Shown in pieces: positions 48,401-60,952 of a stretch of 64,000 bases of DNA. This DNA is from Utricularia gibba (lineage: Eukaryota; Streptophyta; Magnoliopsida; Lamiales; Lentibulariaceae): contig CM007989.1 in the NCBI GenBank assembly GCA_002189035.1, forward strand, positions 6,677,501 through 6,741,500. Direction: 5' to 3'. The notes under the pieces are model-generated. The model searched no databases, had not been told where the DNA came from, and saw nothing but the letters and a program-made list of their open reading frames with translations. Made by a program: the position numbers and the translations under genes. The number at the start of each line of letters is the position of its first letter. Position 1 is the stretch's first letter.

Positions 48401-51400
48401 TATAAAGAATTATGTTTTCCCAATGTTGAATCTTTCCTCTCACTTGGTAAGAATGAGATAGATATATATATATATATATATATGTCGAAGTCTGTTTCTT
48501 TCTTTTCTTTATAGAAATAGATATGTTTTCTCAGGCCGCAACCTCTTCAAAAGATGAATGGCATGGCAAAGAACTAGGAACTCAAAAAGGGAAAGCAGTT
48601 CACATGCTTGTGCATCACAGGTAAAACTAGTTCTTCTTGCTATTCCTAAAATGTTTATCAATTTCCTAATTTGTTAATACAGATCATTGTCCTTTAACAT
48701 ATTTTTGCAGTCGAAATACAGCTCAAAAGCAATGGGATGAGACACTTGTGCTTGTACTGGGTGGAATTTCGCGGATTTTAAGATCTTTTTTCCCTATTCT
48801 CATGAATTTACACACTTTCCAAGATGGTAAGCTTTTTTGGTCTATTCTTCTCTTATTTTAAAACTTCTAGCACGAACTTAATTCAAATCTCAATATAGAA
48901 TGGGGGCCTCTGCTTTTATCCTTAAAGGCTAGCATTTTGGGAGGTAGCAAGGAAGTTGCCCTTGCAGCAATTAATTGTTTACAGTCTACTGTTTTATCTC
49001 ATTCCCCAAGGTCAGTGCTTGATTTTTTTTTCCTTTTTTGTGCTCTACTGTGGTCATGGAACTTGAATCTTTTTCATGATTTACAATATCAGAATTTTTG
49101 ATATTTTTTTTTTGCATAGTCTGATTATGTTCTTTCTTGTATTCCCGATCAGGGAAATCTACCAGCTATGTATTTGAAATCAGTACTTGATATATATGAG
49201 GCTGTTCTTCAACAGCTATCAAACACTAGCAACTACAAGGTGAAACAAGATATTATGCATGGACTTGGTACTTGGGCTTGAAGCCATCATCCTGTATTCT
49301 AAACTTAATTAATGCTAGTTTACTACACATCAAATTTCTTTTTCTTTTCTCTCTTCTCTGCCGAGAAAATGAGACAACCACTGACTTTGTGTTTATGGAA
49401 CATTTTTTGCAGGGGAGCTGTACTCACGAGCTTCAGCAGTTTTCAATGCTGATTTGTACAAACAGTTGATATTGATTGTAGATTTTGCAGTTAAAGAATC
49501 TGAGAGCGCAAATGATAACTTTGAAGCTGAATATGTAATTCGATCCTTTTCGAGGCTGCTCATACCATTCTGTGATCATTGTTTTTATGCTGCTCCGTGA
49601 TTCTACATCTTTAAAGTAGTAGCTTTTTCATTCAAAACATGAATGTGGAAAACTTTGTCTTGATGCTGTAGCGTTCAATGAATGCTGTTACTTTTGGCCT
49701 ACAGGGTCATGTGCCACCTGTACAACGTGCTATCCTGGAAGTTTTGCCACTATTACGTCCAATAGAGCAGCTCAGTTCCATGTGGGTCTTTCTTCTTGCA
49801 GCTTTACTTCGCTACCTTCCTGCAGATGATCTTCCAAAATTAGAGGGTAATAGTTTTACTTTATTTCATGTGCGGTCTTTTGTGTGATTTGCATTGTAAA
49901 TTAATTATAGTGTTTCGTTTTGTAGCTGAAGATACGCTTGATTGGGAAAAACCATTAAAAGAAGAGTTGGTTGTGAATGTGAATCCGTCATCACCATCAA
50001 TGACCAAAATCACATCTGGTTTGTTCATGGAGAAGCTCATCCCTATTGTCATCGAGCTGTTTTTGCAAGCACCAGTTCAGCAAATGAATGAAATACTTCC
50101 TGACGTAATTCATTGTATGGGAAGGTTAGGTTTTTTTGCCACGCAATGCTCTTGTTATTCTTTTGAAATCTTCATGTGTGTGTGAGGTTTTATTAACTAT
50201 TCGTGATGTATTTGTTGTTCCTTTCTTCTTTTATCCGGAGTATGAATTGTTTTTTAAAGCATTTACTTCTACATTGAGAAATACGATCACATTTTTTTTT
50301 TCAGATTTAAATCCTTTTTCAATTATCTTTGGTGATATTTATTTCTATCAAGTCTTTAACTTTTTTTTTACTGACTTCCATCCAATGCATGTATTTTTGG
50401 CTGTTCCCTAGGTGCATGAAAACAAGAAGGGATGACCCTGATGGTAAACTGTGGAGGGTAGCTGTGGAGGGCCTTCAACGTATTACGATTGATTATATTA
50501 GAAAATCAAGCCCAGCCCTTGAGTCGGATGTAAAAACCTCCAAAACTTCCAGAATTCATGTATGGCGAGCCATTGCAGATATTTATGAAATATTTTTGGT
50601 GGGCCACTGTGGCCGTGCTCTCCCTTCAAATGCACTTTTGGAAACTTCACGCTTAGCAGATGAGTCTCTCGAAATGAATATCTTAGACTTTCTTGGAGAG
50701 AAGATTCTTGGTTCTGAAATCGATATACCTCTTGATGTAACAACCCTCTCCCTCACCATCTAGGTTTCATCTTTGCTTGGAGTTACTTCATATTAAGCAT
50801 GCAATAGTAACTTTTCGTGCATGTACATGTATTTGTTGGTATGTAGTGCATTTTTTATGTGTAGTAGATGTTTATATAGGCACATATTCTGATTCAAAAT
50901 TGCTCTATCTGTTCACGTACAACTTGGTAGCGTTGACTGTTGGCTATTTCACTTGCACAAGACAACACTTCAGTAGAAAATTTAGCTGGGGATTCTCTCA
51001 TATGGTATGGTTATTCACAACTTGATCTTTCATTTTAGGTTGTTCAGAGACTGGTTTCCACCCTTGATCGATGTGCTTCGCGCACCAGCTCTTTGCCTAT
51101 TGAGACTGTCGAGCTTATGCCAGCGCATTGCAGCAGATTCTCTTTGTCTTGCTTACAGAAACTATTTTCCTTGAGCAGGTTGGGCATAATACGAAAAGTT
51201 TTGTAATCGTTTTGAATATTATCTTCAGCATATAACCATGGAAATTGCACTTGTAGCTGTGAGACAGGAGATTGGAACCTATGTAGATACGAACGTAGCA
51301 AAATATCAATCATGACACTGATTTCCAGATGTGATTCCATAATAGGCAAATTCTGGGCAGATGAGAATACCTTAGGTATGCATCTAAAACCGCTCATTCC

Positions 51401-51912
51401 TAAGATCTACGGTGACAGGATTTATGGTGCTCCATATTTTGAATCTCATTTTCGTATACAGATGGCCGAAGTATGCCTCCAGCAAGGGAAGATGAACTTG
51501 TATTTGTTCTACAACAGCTGGCTGGACTTGTAATTCATCCAGAACTAGCAAGCTGTCTTCCTTGCCCCCACACCTGGGAGAGGGGGATGCTACGAAGAAC
51601 GCTAAACGGCGCACTCATTTGCTTATCCTTTTCCCATCACTTTGCGAACTTGTTACTTCCAGGTAAGGAAAGAGCCAGTCATCCCTATTATATCATACAT
51701 CCAGCTCACTCACTACCTGACAAAGATGCAGACTTCTAGAATCAATCTCTCTCCCTCAGCCATTTTGCATGTTGAGGTATCTCTATTTCTGATAGTTTAA
51801 ACATCGTGTCCGCTGTAGGGTCCCCAAGGTTCAGGAACTTGTTCGAGACGTGCTTCGACTCACTGCGGCAGAACTGGGGCTGAATAAAGGTGACCTCCAT
51901 TCATGTGGGTAA
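39402..51912 (+). CDS. MON2-like HEAT/ARM-repeat trafficking protein, three frameshifts
   Basis: Large scaffold related to yeast Mon2 and the N-terminal domains of Arf-GEFs; acts at trans-Golgi/endosomes. 44 coding exons: 39402-39509, 39680-39865, 40121-40210, 40658-40731, 41270-41421, 41526-41646, 41760-41815, 41991-42045, 42123-42179, 42251-42352, 42625-42705, 42784-42836, 43091-43160, 43310-43373, 43635-43783, 43868-43995, 44073-44130, 44451-44548, 44936-45020, 45154-45219, 45283-45342, 45640-45726, 45813-45999, 46194-46237, 46333-46425, 46529-46675, 46804-46856, 46934-46982, 47418-47476, 47747-47886, 47955-48100, 48318-48446, 48535-48620, 48711-48826, 48899-49010, 49153-49267, 49413-49534, 49705-49846, 49926-50124, 50412-50736, 51039-51178, 51257-51375, 51462-51662, 51819-51912. 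About 1606 aa. Landmarks: LESDLRALSAEARRRYPAVK, KLSVIGLSCLQKLISHDAIA, ASEAHAITLAIEGLLGV, ETVELMPAHCSRFSLSCLQK. One base is missing in each of exons 41270-41421 (G run 41361-41364), 48899-49010 (C run 49004-49007) and 51462-51662 (near C run 51565-51569). The intron after 44548 has a GC donor. Confidence 0.93.
48462..48483. repeat. (TA)n microsatellite in MON2 intron
   Basis: A perfect AT dinucleotide tract of about 22 bp between the exons 48318-48446 and 48535-48620. Likely polymorphic. Confidence 0.85.
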
Positions 51913-52704
51913 CAACCAGCAGCCTTGTTCCTCATCCATCTCTGTTTGTTGTTAGTTTGCTTTTCCCGGCTTTGGCATACTTGCAACGATACGAGTAGTT
52001 AATTATCGCACTTTCCTGTCTCCTAGCCTGCGATGAAGCACTCCACTCTATGTATTTGTACCTATCCACATTCTTTTGGTGCAAAATCTTTTGCCCTCCG
52101 GAAACATTCCATGATGTCCCTTCGACATTTCTATGTATCATCCCACCACACCATGTTCTGGTTTCTTGGCTTCTTTCTCTTCTCTCTTGTGGGATGTTGT
52201 CTTTAAAGTTTTCACCTTCGGATAAACATGTTTTTTTTAGAGCAACACACTGAGCTAAGTTTCGGATAAATATTCAACCTGTGCACAGACCATTCAGCTA
52301 ATGATATTGTTACCTCGTTGGTCTCATCTGCCCAAGTTTCTATCCCTTGCACGACACATGGGATTGCGCAACACATGGGATCAATTAATGATATCACATC
52401 AACTACAAAGAGCAAGCGCAATCTCATAATCCACTCACTAGCTCAAACTACGAGCAACTTCAGGATAGATTTCAACACATCTTCGAAAGTTGGACATGCA
52501 AACTTACAAGTAAATGGAACCACTATGTACATGCGGAGGAGGAACTTGAGACTTGAGCAGGTACTTGCTTGCATTTTCTCTCCACTCAGTTCAGCTTCAC
52601 ACTTCAGCTGCAACCTTCTATTCAGATCAGTTTCTGGTAACCTTCTTTCCGAAAACCCGGTCTTCCAGACGACAAACTTGGAATGCCGATCCCCCATTCT
52701 GTCC
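51913..52704. other. shared 3' region of MON2 and FAB1
   Basis: The two genes converge here, 792 bp between stop codons. The open frame on the plus strand over 52318-52770 overlaps the FAB1 3' end and shows no family resemblance. Nothing else seen. Confidence 0.6.
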
Positions 52705-55700
52705 CTAGTTGGTTTCATGTTCATCTTCAGCTTGGCTGACCTTGCTTTCTGCATGCTGCAATTTGTTTGAAGATGACCACTGATCTGGGACCACTAGGAA
52801 GTAGGTATTCATGGCTTTCCTGAACCTTCTCTTGTATTGCATCGGCGAAATAACGGTTGGTGAAGCGTTTTTCGGTCCACCAAGGATTCCTGAAGCCTTC
52901 ACCCATGTCTCGAGATGCTTGTCCCATGTATATTGTCGCATGAAGTCGATGATGCCAAGAACAAGCTCATGCCTCTCTTCGTCAACACCAACAAGAAGGG
53001 AGTAATCCATGACATCCACGGACTGCAAAAAATCTAGTAACATTCAGTAAAACAACTGTGCATGTAATAGGATATGAGCAAGATCGAATTACTTACTGCT
53101 AAAAAGGCAGTGTCATTCCAAACGGCTCTTTCCAAAAGCCTCTTTGCTTTATTTCCTATGAATATGGGGGAAGTAGGCATTGCTTCAATCAAGTTTTCAT
53201 CAAGCAAAACCTTATTGTTTCCAGAAGAATCTGAATTGTATCGTGACCTAGATGATCCTTTCAGGTCATAAAGCCGGGACAGATTTTTACCATAAAGCAG
53301 ATTCTCCATAACCAATAAATCCATTTTGGATTCCTTCCCTCCTTTAACATGCTTTGACGTAACCTTCTCATCAAAACAATCAGGAGGACGAGAATGTCAA
53401 CATACTACACTATCAAAACTATGTAATGAACACGAATGAAAGAAAAGGAATTGCTTATCAGTTCACGAAAAAAACATCAGACATACCTGATAGATGCCGA
53501 CAATCTTGGCTAGGCAGGTCGGACTTCCAGAGCCAACTGATTCTGAGAGATACTTGAAATACTCAGGACCAAACTTGATGAACGATTCCAACTCAGTCTT
53601 AGTCACCTGCTTAACAATAAACCGATCATCCAAAGTCTTTGCAAAGAAGACGTTACTTTTCCCACCTTGAGCACCCCAGTCCCTACATCTACTCAGAGAT
53701 CTAATAAAATCAACCTCTGATGGGCAGCATTTCCTTCTCAACGCCTCAAAACGCTTTGCATAGTAACATGTAACAGTGTATTTCACCTTCCCTGTCGGGC
53801 AATCATCACTAAAGGTAACTTTGGCATGCAAGGCTTTAGGAGATGTCAAAGAATCCGTTGAAAATGAACTAGGTGCTGCTGATACCATGTGTTCATCAGT
53901 GGGTCCCTGAGACCTGGAAGATTCTGATGGGGTGTCAGTTGACAACTGAGTAGTTCGTGAACTCTCGACTTCAGAAGACCGAAATGAAACCTCTGAATCA
54001 GCATCCTTGGGACTTTCGAGCTCATCGGAAAGTTGAACAAGATAATCAGGTGAAACAAGTGCATAAGCCACAACACTCGTTGGCTCTGCATCATAAACCG
54101 GAACAACAATGCCATTTGCTCCTGCTGGCAGCAGCAACCTGGCCCCACTTTGTAGTTCATGATCCCAAAATGATGCAGTGTAAGTGGGATCCTGACTAAT
54201 GAGCATATCGAAGTCTGGAGCATTCATACGAGGATAAGGTTCTAGGGAAAAAGAATACAGAAGTGAAGCATCAAAGGAGCTATGAGGGTATTCAGCAAGA
54301 CTATAACTTTTGGAAAAAGGCTTATTTTTAAAAGGTAAAGCCAGTTCCTCATGACAGCTTTCGATAATCATGTTCTGGGGCACTTCAATGGTCATGGAAT
54401 TATCTTCAGATTCATAATTTGCATCGCAGGTCTTGGAAATGGAGGCATTTTCACTAGTCCGAGATGGAACCGGAGTTTTTGATAAAGCAGCAGAACCTTC
54501 ATCAGATGGGACGACCAGGCAAGCAGTTTTGTCTACTGTTTCAATTGCATTAGCATCACAGTTGACATTGAACTGATCACAGAATGCAAGTGAACTTTTA
54601 TTTTCAGGACCATTAAAATCAGTACTTTGATGAGGAATCTCAGGAGGGCTGCACTCATCAGTTTCACAGCAACTGATGGTTTCATCAGACCTTATCTCTG
54701 GAACAACAATAGGGGAACTGTCTATTACTTTACCAGACTTCTCTTTCAAATCATCAGTCTTCCCAGACAGGTTGATAGAATCAGAGCATTCAATTTGTCT
54801 GTCATCGGACAGGCACTCATCCTTTAGATTATATGCCTCTCTAAGACAACGTTCCCAAATATAAGATTTCAAAGCAAGTTCTCTATGGAGTCGATTAAGC
54901 TCAAGAATATCAATTCTTGGTGTCCCTTTTAAATTTTTCTGGAGAGCTGCCTGTCAAATAACATAGTTCCATCTGAATTGAGTACAATAAAAAAGCTTGA
55001 GAGAGGGAATTGATATCTGACCTCAAATTCAGACTTCCCCTTCTGCAACATTTCCTCTAGCTCAGCTAAATGCCGCCTTGATTCGGAAGTATTAATGCTG
55101 TTCAAGCTACATTTTCGTTCTGTCAGAGAACGTAGAGCATTAAGAACTTCAGAAAATAACAGTTCACCTCGAGCAGCAACCTGATAAGTAATTTAGGTAT
55201 ATTACATTCTGGAATACTGTGGCCGACCAGCGCTAACAGTATTTAAGAATATAATGTTACCTCATTAAATTTTTTTTCTATCCACTCTTGGTTTCCGCAA
55301 TTAAACTCAACCATTGGAGGAGGCAAATATACTAAATAAACATCAATCGGCGCATAGCGAAAGCATGCAACCATTTTCCCAAAACTGCACAAGACAACAT
55401 TGTAAAAACCATGAACAAGAGGTGAAATGGCATGCAATCATCATAGCTTCAAGAGAAGAGAGGGTCTTTCTTATCCTGCAGCTAGAAACAAGAAGAAAAA
55501 AGAAGAGAGGGTAGGCAGAAACTGAATAACATTTGATGGTTGTGCTTAGTCTTAAAATATCAAGGCACATGAACATACAAAAGTGGTACCAGAGAAGAAA
55601 CTAATTAAGATCATACCCATAAAACCGAAGACAGTCTCTGTGTAGGGAATGGCCACAACTGGCCACTCTGCTTGCAGCAGCATGGTTTGAAAAACTTAGC

Positions 55701-58700
55701 TCCAAGAACTTACCAAAGGATAAACCCCATGCAGCATCAGACATTACAACCCTTCTTGTCGCAGGTGGAAAGCCATTGACTCTTGGACACCTCAGGCAGC
55801 GGTGCCACATCCATATTCTTCCATCTCTTTCACCAAGTAATTGAGTTTCTTGCAGCATCTTGACTGAGATTGTAAGCGTACCTTGTTGATGAGTGTAGCA
55901 CTGAACATGAGCTTCAGTTTGCATCTCACAAAAATGGCATCTATAATCCTGTAACGTAAATAATCCTCAGTTCATAAAAAGCCCACAAAATCAATAGAAA
56001 CATTAAAAAATTATTCTCTAGTCAGAAAAATAAACAAAGGACTACCTGATTAAATAAATAATCACGTAAGAAACGACCCAAGGGCTTGTCAGAGTTTCCA
56101 TAATATTTAATCCGGAAAAAATGGGGACGTTCACAGACGGTTCCTTTCCTGACACACCTTGATGATAATGATACCAAGATACTTTGCTGTTCCGAGGAAG
56201 GTGGGAATTCGTCCAAGGAACCAGTTTTCTTCTCATGAAATTCAAGATCATCTGAAAAGAATGAGGAATATGATACAGTCCTATCAGCATTGGAATCAAA
56301 GCAAACACCCTGCATATGTTTCAAATTTTCAGCTCTAAGTTCCTGATGTTCATCGCAATTTCCTGTAGTTTCTGATTTTCCAGCTTGAAGAGTCACTTCC
56401 TCTGAAGACAAGGGAAAACCAATGAAATCTCCTTCTAACGTACATGGGCGGGACTCCTCATTCAAGGAATCATTTTGTAAACGTTCTGTGAAATATGAAG
56501 TAGATAGGTTCGCAGAGGGAGAACCCCCCACGTGAATAGCATCTGAAAATGGACTGCCAGGAATAGTATCAAATGTCAACTTTGAACATGTCACACTGTT
56601 TGACTTCTCAAGTTCGTCAGCAGATTGGGGCCTATTGTCGTTTTCAATATCTGTTGCAGTAAAGCTACTAACAGTGGAGACGGTCCTCTCAGTTCTTAAA
56701 GGTTCATTTGGCAGTGACACAGAAATTGTGGAATTCACGGGAAGCACTGGTATAGAGGCACCTTCATCGGCAAGGAATGACGTTTCAAGAGCTAGCTGAT
56801 AAGCTGCGAAGACTCCATAATGCAAAACATGCTTCACTTTTTTTAATTCATCTCTGCTGGCACCTCGAAGTAAGACCTGAAGAAATCAACCCACCATATG
56901 AGCTCCTACATCTCACAGATGCAAGTTGTATGAACATAAGTAACTGAGCCAAATATTTCTCAGCTGGAACATATGCCAAATTAAAGGGCCTAAAAAAGCA
57001 TCTGCAGTCATCTAATCATGCTTCAAAAGACAAGAACTGGGATATGCAAGGTTTTTAAAAAATAATTGATGTTGAAAACAGTGGTACTAACCGTGCAGCC
57101 TAATGGTTTAGGACAACCTTCAAAATACATCAATGTCTTTAGTGGCTTTTTTACAGAAGCAGCAGTCTCGTGCTCTTCTATAAACTTCTCTACATGGAAT
57201 ACATCACAGTATCCTAATTTCAAGTCTGATAAGTGATCTATTGAAGGAACAATTTGGCTACCACAACATCGGGCTATGCGCTCTAAAAGTGGTCTTTTTA
57301 CATTTAGAACAAGTGATATATTTTTTGCAAGAAGGCACTCCTGTGCATATCTGGAGACAGTCTTCTCCACCAGCAGAACATTAGGATGATATGAATCTAT
57401 TCTTGCCACAGCCATCTTAAGATGATCTATTTCCTGAAAGAAATAAACAAAATGACCAAATGAGAAGTTCAAGTTGCATAGTTTATACAAGTACACATAA
57501 AATGTTTCCAAGATGCTGCCACAACACACTAATGCAGCAAACCTGTTGCAGCAGAGTATCGACGCTTGATAAAGTGTTAGAAACACGATGATATTCAAGC
57601 GACCCTCCAAGCAAAAGCAGGCGAGGTTTTTCAATTTTCGATGTCATCCTCCGGTGAGCCAAGTTTTTCTTGCAAACCACACCTCTGATTACCATACTGT
57701 TCAGAAAAAAAAATAAAAACAAAGATTTCAATTAGAGAAGGAATAGTATAGGGACATAGTAGGCTATAAAAACGAAAAGATGCAAAAACTCATCTCAGGG
57801 CGTACTTTTCAGCAATACTGCATTCGAAGAGACAATTAAGAAAAGAAGACCCATGCATGATATGTAACCAATACTTCTTGATGAAATATTAACGTCACTT
57901 GGCAATTAGAATTTAGAAGGCTCTCCCACGTTCGTGCTTTTTTTTTTTTGTGCACAAAAAAACAAGAGACTTTACTTACAATTTAAAAAAAATAAACATG
58001 CTCCAGATCCACCATTTTCAAGAATCGTGTAACATGTATGAAAATAAAAGTTCAGGTTGAACAGGAAACTACCAAAAAGTACCTCTCACTACGGTTACCA
58101 GATGCTAAACATTTTACTTTAACGTAACCTCCAGGGTCCATCTGTGCATTAGTGCTCATATCTGGCTTCAAAAAATTAGCCACCTCCCAAGACAATGTGG
58201 TAACTATTGTCAGCCAACTCTCTTCAGATTCATCTTCTGCCACCAGATTCTCTACCTGCAAGAGTTGAGCCACCAAGGCCCGAAAATGGCCATCAACTGC
58301 ATTCTTCATTACTCGGTTGTGCTCCTCATTTGATTTTTCCCTGCCACGACACATGTCAGATGCTGGATTATTGGACTTTTGTATGTATCCCCACTCCCCA
58401 CAAGCTTCCCCATCATCATCATCCTCGAGGGAAAATATTTCTCTTTCGTCTTGTTCATCATCAGGTTCAGGAGGAAGCCACAAAACTCCATTTTTTTCAA
58501 AGTCAACAGGCTCACTTTCCACATTTTCGGAAGCATACAGAGAAGAAGGCATCTCACACTCCTCAGGACCCTCTGGATAAAAATTATCATTTAAAGAGGT
58601 GCTCATCACACTCATGGAATCAACTGCATCCTCATCAGAGTGAGATTTACACGATCTGCATTCATCATCCATCCTATCAAATTGCAGAAGACCGTAGTAC

Positions 58701-59602
58701 CCACTAACCTCAGAAAAGGGTTTCGTTTTGTATCCTAGGTGAGAAAAATACGATTCCTCTTCTTCATCGTCACTTCTGTATAAAAATGTACAAGATAATT
58801 GTCAAAAAAAAATCCGACTTAGAAACATATATATGAAGATATCAAATCCACCGTTGTCAGAATCAATACGAAAATTGAAGAAATATTTTTAAGAAAAATA
58901 TCTAATTATCTCCTTTCTGGATTGAGCACTTTGATGAGACAATAACCAAGTACAGAATGTGGTAAGTGACGAAAAAAAAATCTCCCAGCAAACATACTCC
59001 TAACAGTCAAAGACATGAAGATAAATGAAGTACCTTATCTGGTTTGGAGATGCAATCTCATCTCCTACATAGGAGGTGAGACCACTGAGTCGTATTTCTG
59101 CAATATTTTGACTTTCCATTGCTGTTTTGGCTTGTGAGGATGCAACCGAGATCATTTCTGTAGAGTTTTCCACTGAGCCAAATACACTGCTAAAGTTGTC
59201 ACAGGTTCCACCAGATTTCGCGCTAATGTAACTTCCAGATGAAGTACAAGACTCGCAGGAGCAAACCTGGCCACTATTTTCCGCAGGTTCTAATGATCCC
59301 TGTCCCTGTCCCAATTGCTCATGGCAGTAGTTACACACCCTAATCCTATCCCTATCTTCCTGCTGAATACTTTGGTCATTAGGTGGTACAGACACCCTTG
59401 AAGTGCATTTGGCACAAAATATTCGGCCACAGTGTCGACAATGGTGCTTACGGTTGATCAAAGTGAACTGTGAGTCACACCCATAGCAGACCCTGCAGCT
59501 TTGATCAGGCATCCAAAAGTCCCTTGACAAATACGTGGGCTCAGAATGACACGAAATCCACGATTTGAACGACCCTAGCAGACCAGAAAACACCCTATCC
59601 AT
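52705..59602 (-). CDS. FAB1: 1-phosphatidylinositol-3-phosphate 5-kinase FAB1 (FYVE type)
   Basis: Makes PI(3,5)P2 from PI3P on endosomal/vacuolar membranes. 11 coding exons, minus strand: 59034-59602, 58083-58775, 57543-57696, 57092-57433, 56046-56876, 55617-55948, 55261-55384, 55022-55180, 53487-54950, 53097-53363, 52705-53022 (5253 nt, 1750 aa), all phases fitting. Domains in order: FYVE zinc finger from about residue 30 (WMPDQSCRVCYGC, RKHHCRHCGRIFCAKC, RVCNYC); an acidic linker; TCP-1/Cpn60-like domain about residues 420-640 (RPRLLLLGGSLEY-type strand, LVEKTVSRYAQECLL, DLKLGYCDVFHVEKF, MYFEGCPKPLGCT); a conserved Cys/His-rich block (DYRCHFCEMQ, HRCLRCPRVNGFPPATRRVV); and the PIP-kinase domain from about residue 1455 (SNVFFAKTLDDRFIVKQ, YDLKGSSRSRY, VMDYSLLVG, IIDFMRQYTWDK). 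The FYVE domain places it with the FAB1A/B type rather than C/D. Long G and C runs in its exons (for example the G6 in HVGGSP near 56525) are intact. Confidence 0.96.
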
Positions 59603-60952
59603 TCATCTACCAGTGACCCATTCCATAGTACATCTTCAGAAACCCTGACTATATCTTCCACACAGACGGGATCCTCCTCGAAAATCAACAGATGCAATGA
59701 AATCTTTCATCCGTCCACATCCAACAACAAGAAAAACAAAAGCTGCCCCTAGTGCATGATTCTCAGTCGAAACTCTTGCAAACCAAAAAAACAGAGAACT
59801 GAATGACCCGCCCATGCATTTCAGCAAACCTGAATAATCAAATCCACAACACACCCTTACTTCGAAGCTCGCCCACCCGGCAGCAGCACCAGTAACCAGT
59901 GAGGCGAAGCGGCTCTCGGTATGCAATCCAATCCCACCGAACCATAATATATTCTCAAATCGGCCTCAATACCACAATTGACTGCAAAATCGCCATCGGC
60001 GATCAGCTGCGATCCTTCCAAATCGATCCCGAAGGTTCACTCTCGGAATCAGTGATGCATTTTGAAAAAAATAAATAAATATAAACGTTTCTAAAAAAAG
60101 ATGGGAAAACTGATCACTACTTTTTATTAAACCCAACTGGCTTCCTTAACCTGATTGGCTGCTCGTTTCCATAATATAACTTTGAATAAATGCATTTTTC
60201 TTAGTATTAATTCTTTAAATTTTAATGCCCAGAAAAATCGGGTTGCCACGCATCCAGCTGGCAATGCTCATGCAGTGTTACATTTCGCCTGGTGGCGCGG
60301 GCGGGTGGAATTCGCAAGTCCTTTTTAAATTCGATTTCTCCATTTGAATTATTATTCGATTATTATAACTTGAAAATTAAAATAAGAAAGTATTAAAATA
60401 TAAATGATTCATATTGATAAAAAAAACTACGTGTAATTATAGATTTTTTGAATTTTTAAAAATAAAAATAGTTCATGTTTTGTGATAAAATTCTAAAATA
60501 CTTATTTAAAAACTTGTTTAAAAACCTTAATTTTATTTAAATGTTTAAAATTGAAAGTGTGTGTTACATAAATATTATGTGTTTAAAGTAATAGTATATT
60601 CAATAAATATGTTTGGTATTCATTAATAATAAATATTATATAATCTTTATTATTAGTAATATTCTAATATTTTATAATAAAAATTTCAACATTGTTTTGT
60701 AAAATTTTTGAAATCTATTTTTTTTAAAAGTATTTAAAAAATAAAAGCAATTAATTTTTTTACTTTTATAAAAATAATTTTTATATTATAATTTTAAATG
60801 TATTTTTTTATAAAATTATTTTTATAATTAAAAATATTTTAGAATAAAACTATTTTTATTTTAAAAAAATAAAAATAAATTTTACAAATCACTGATTTCA
60901 TTAATTATCATTATGCATTTCTGAAATGGTAAAAAGACGGGGAAAAAAAGCC
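59603..60952. other. FAB1 upstream region and AT-rich spacer
   Basis: 59.6-60.05 kb has balanced composition and is probably FAB1 5' leader, perhaps with an intron. 60.3-60.9 kb is very AT-rich. No gene recognised. Confidence 0.6.

Noticed and set aside
52318..52770. Plus-strand open frame of 150 codons
   Set aside because: It overlaps the conserved FAB1 last exon and the MON2/FAB1 3' gap, and its translation has no domain-like pattern.
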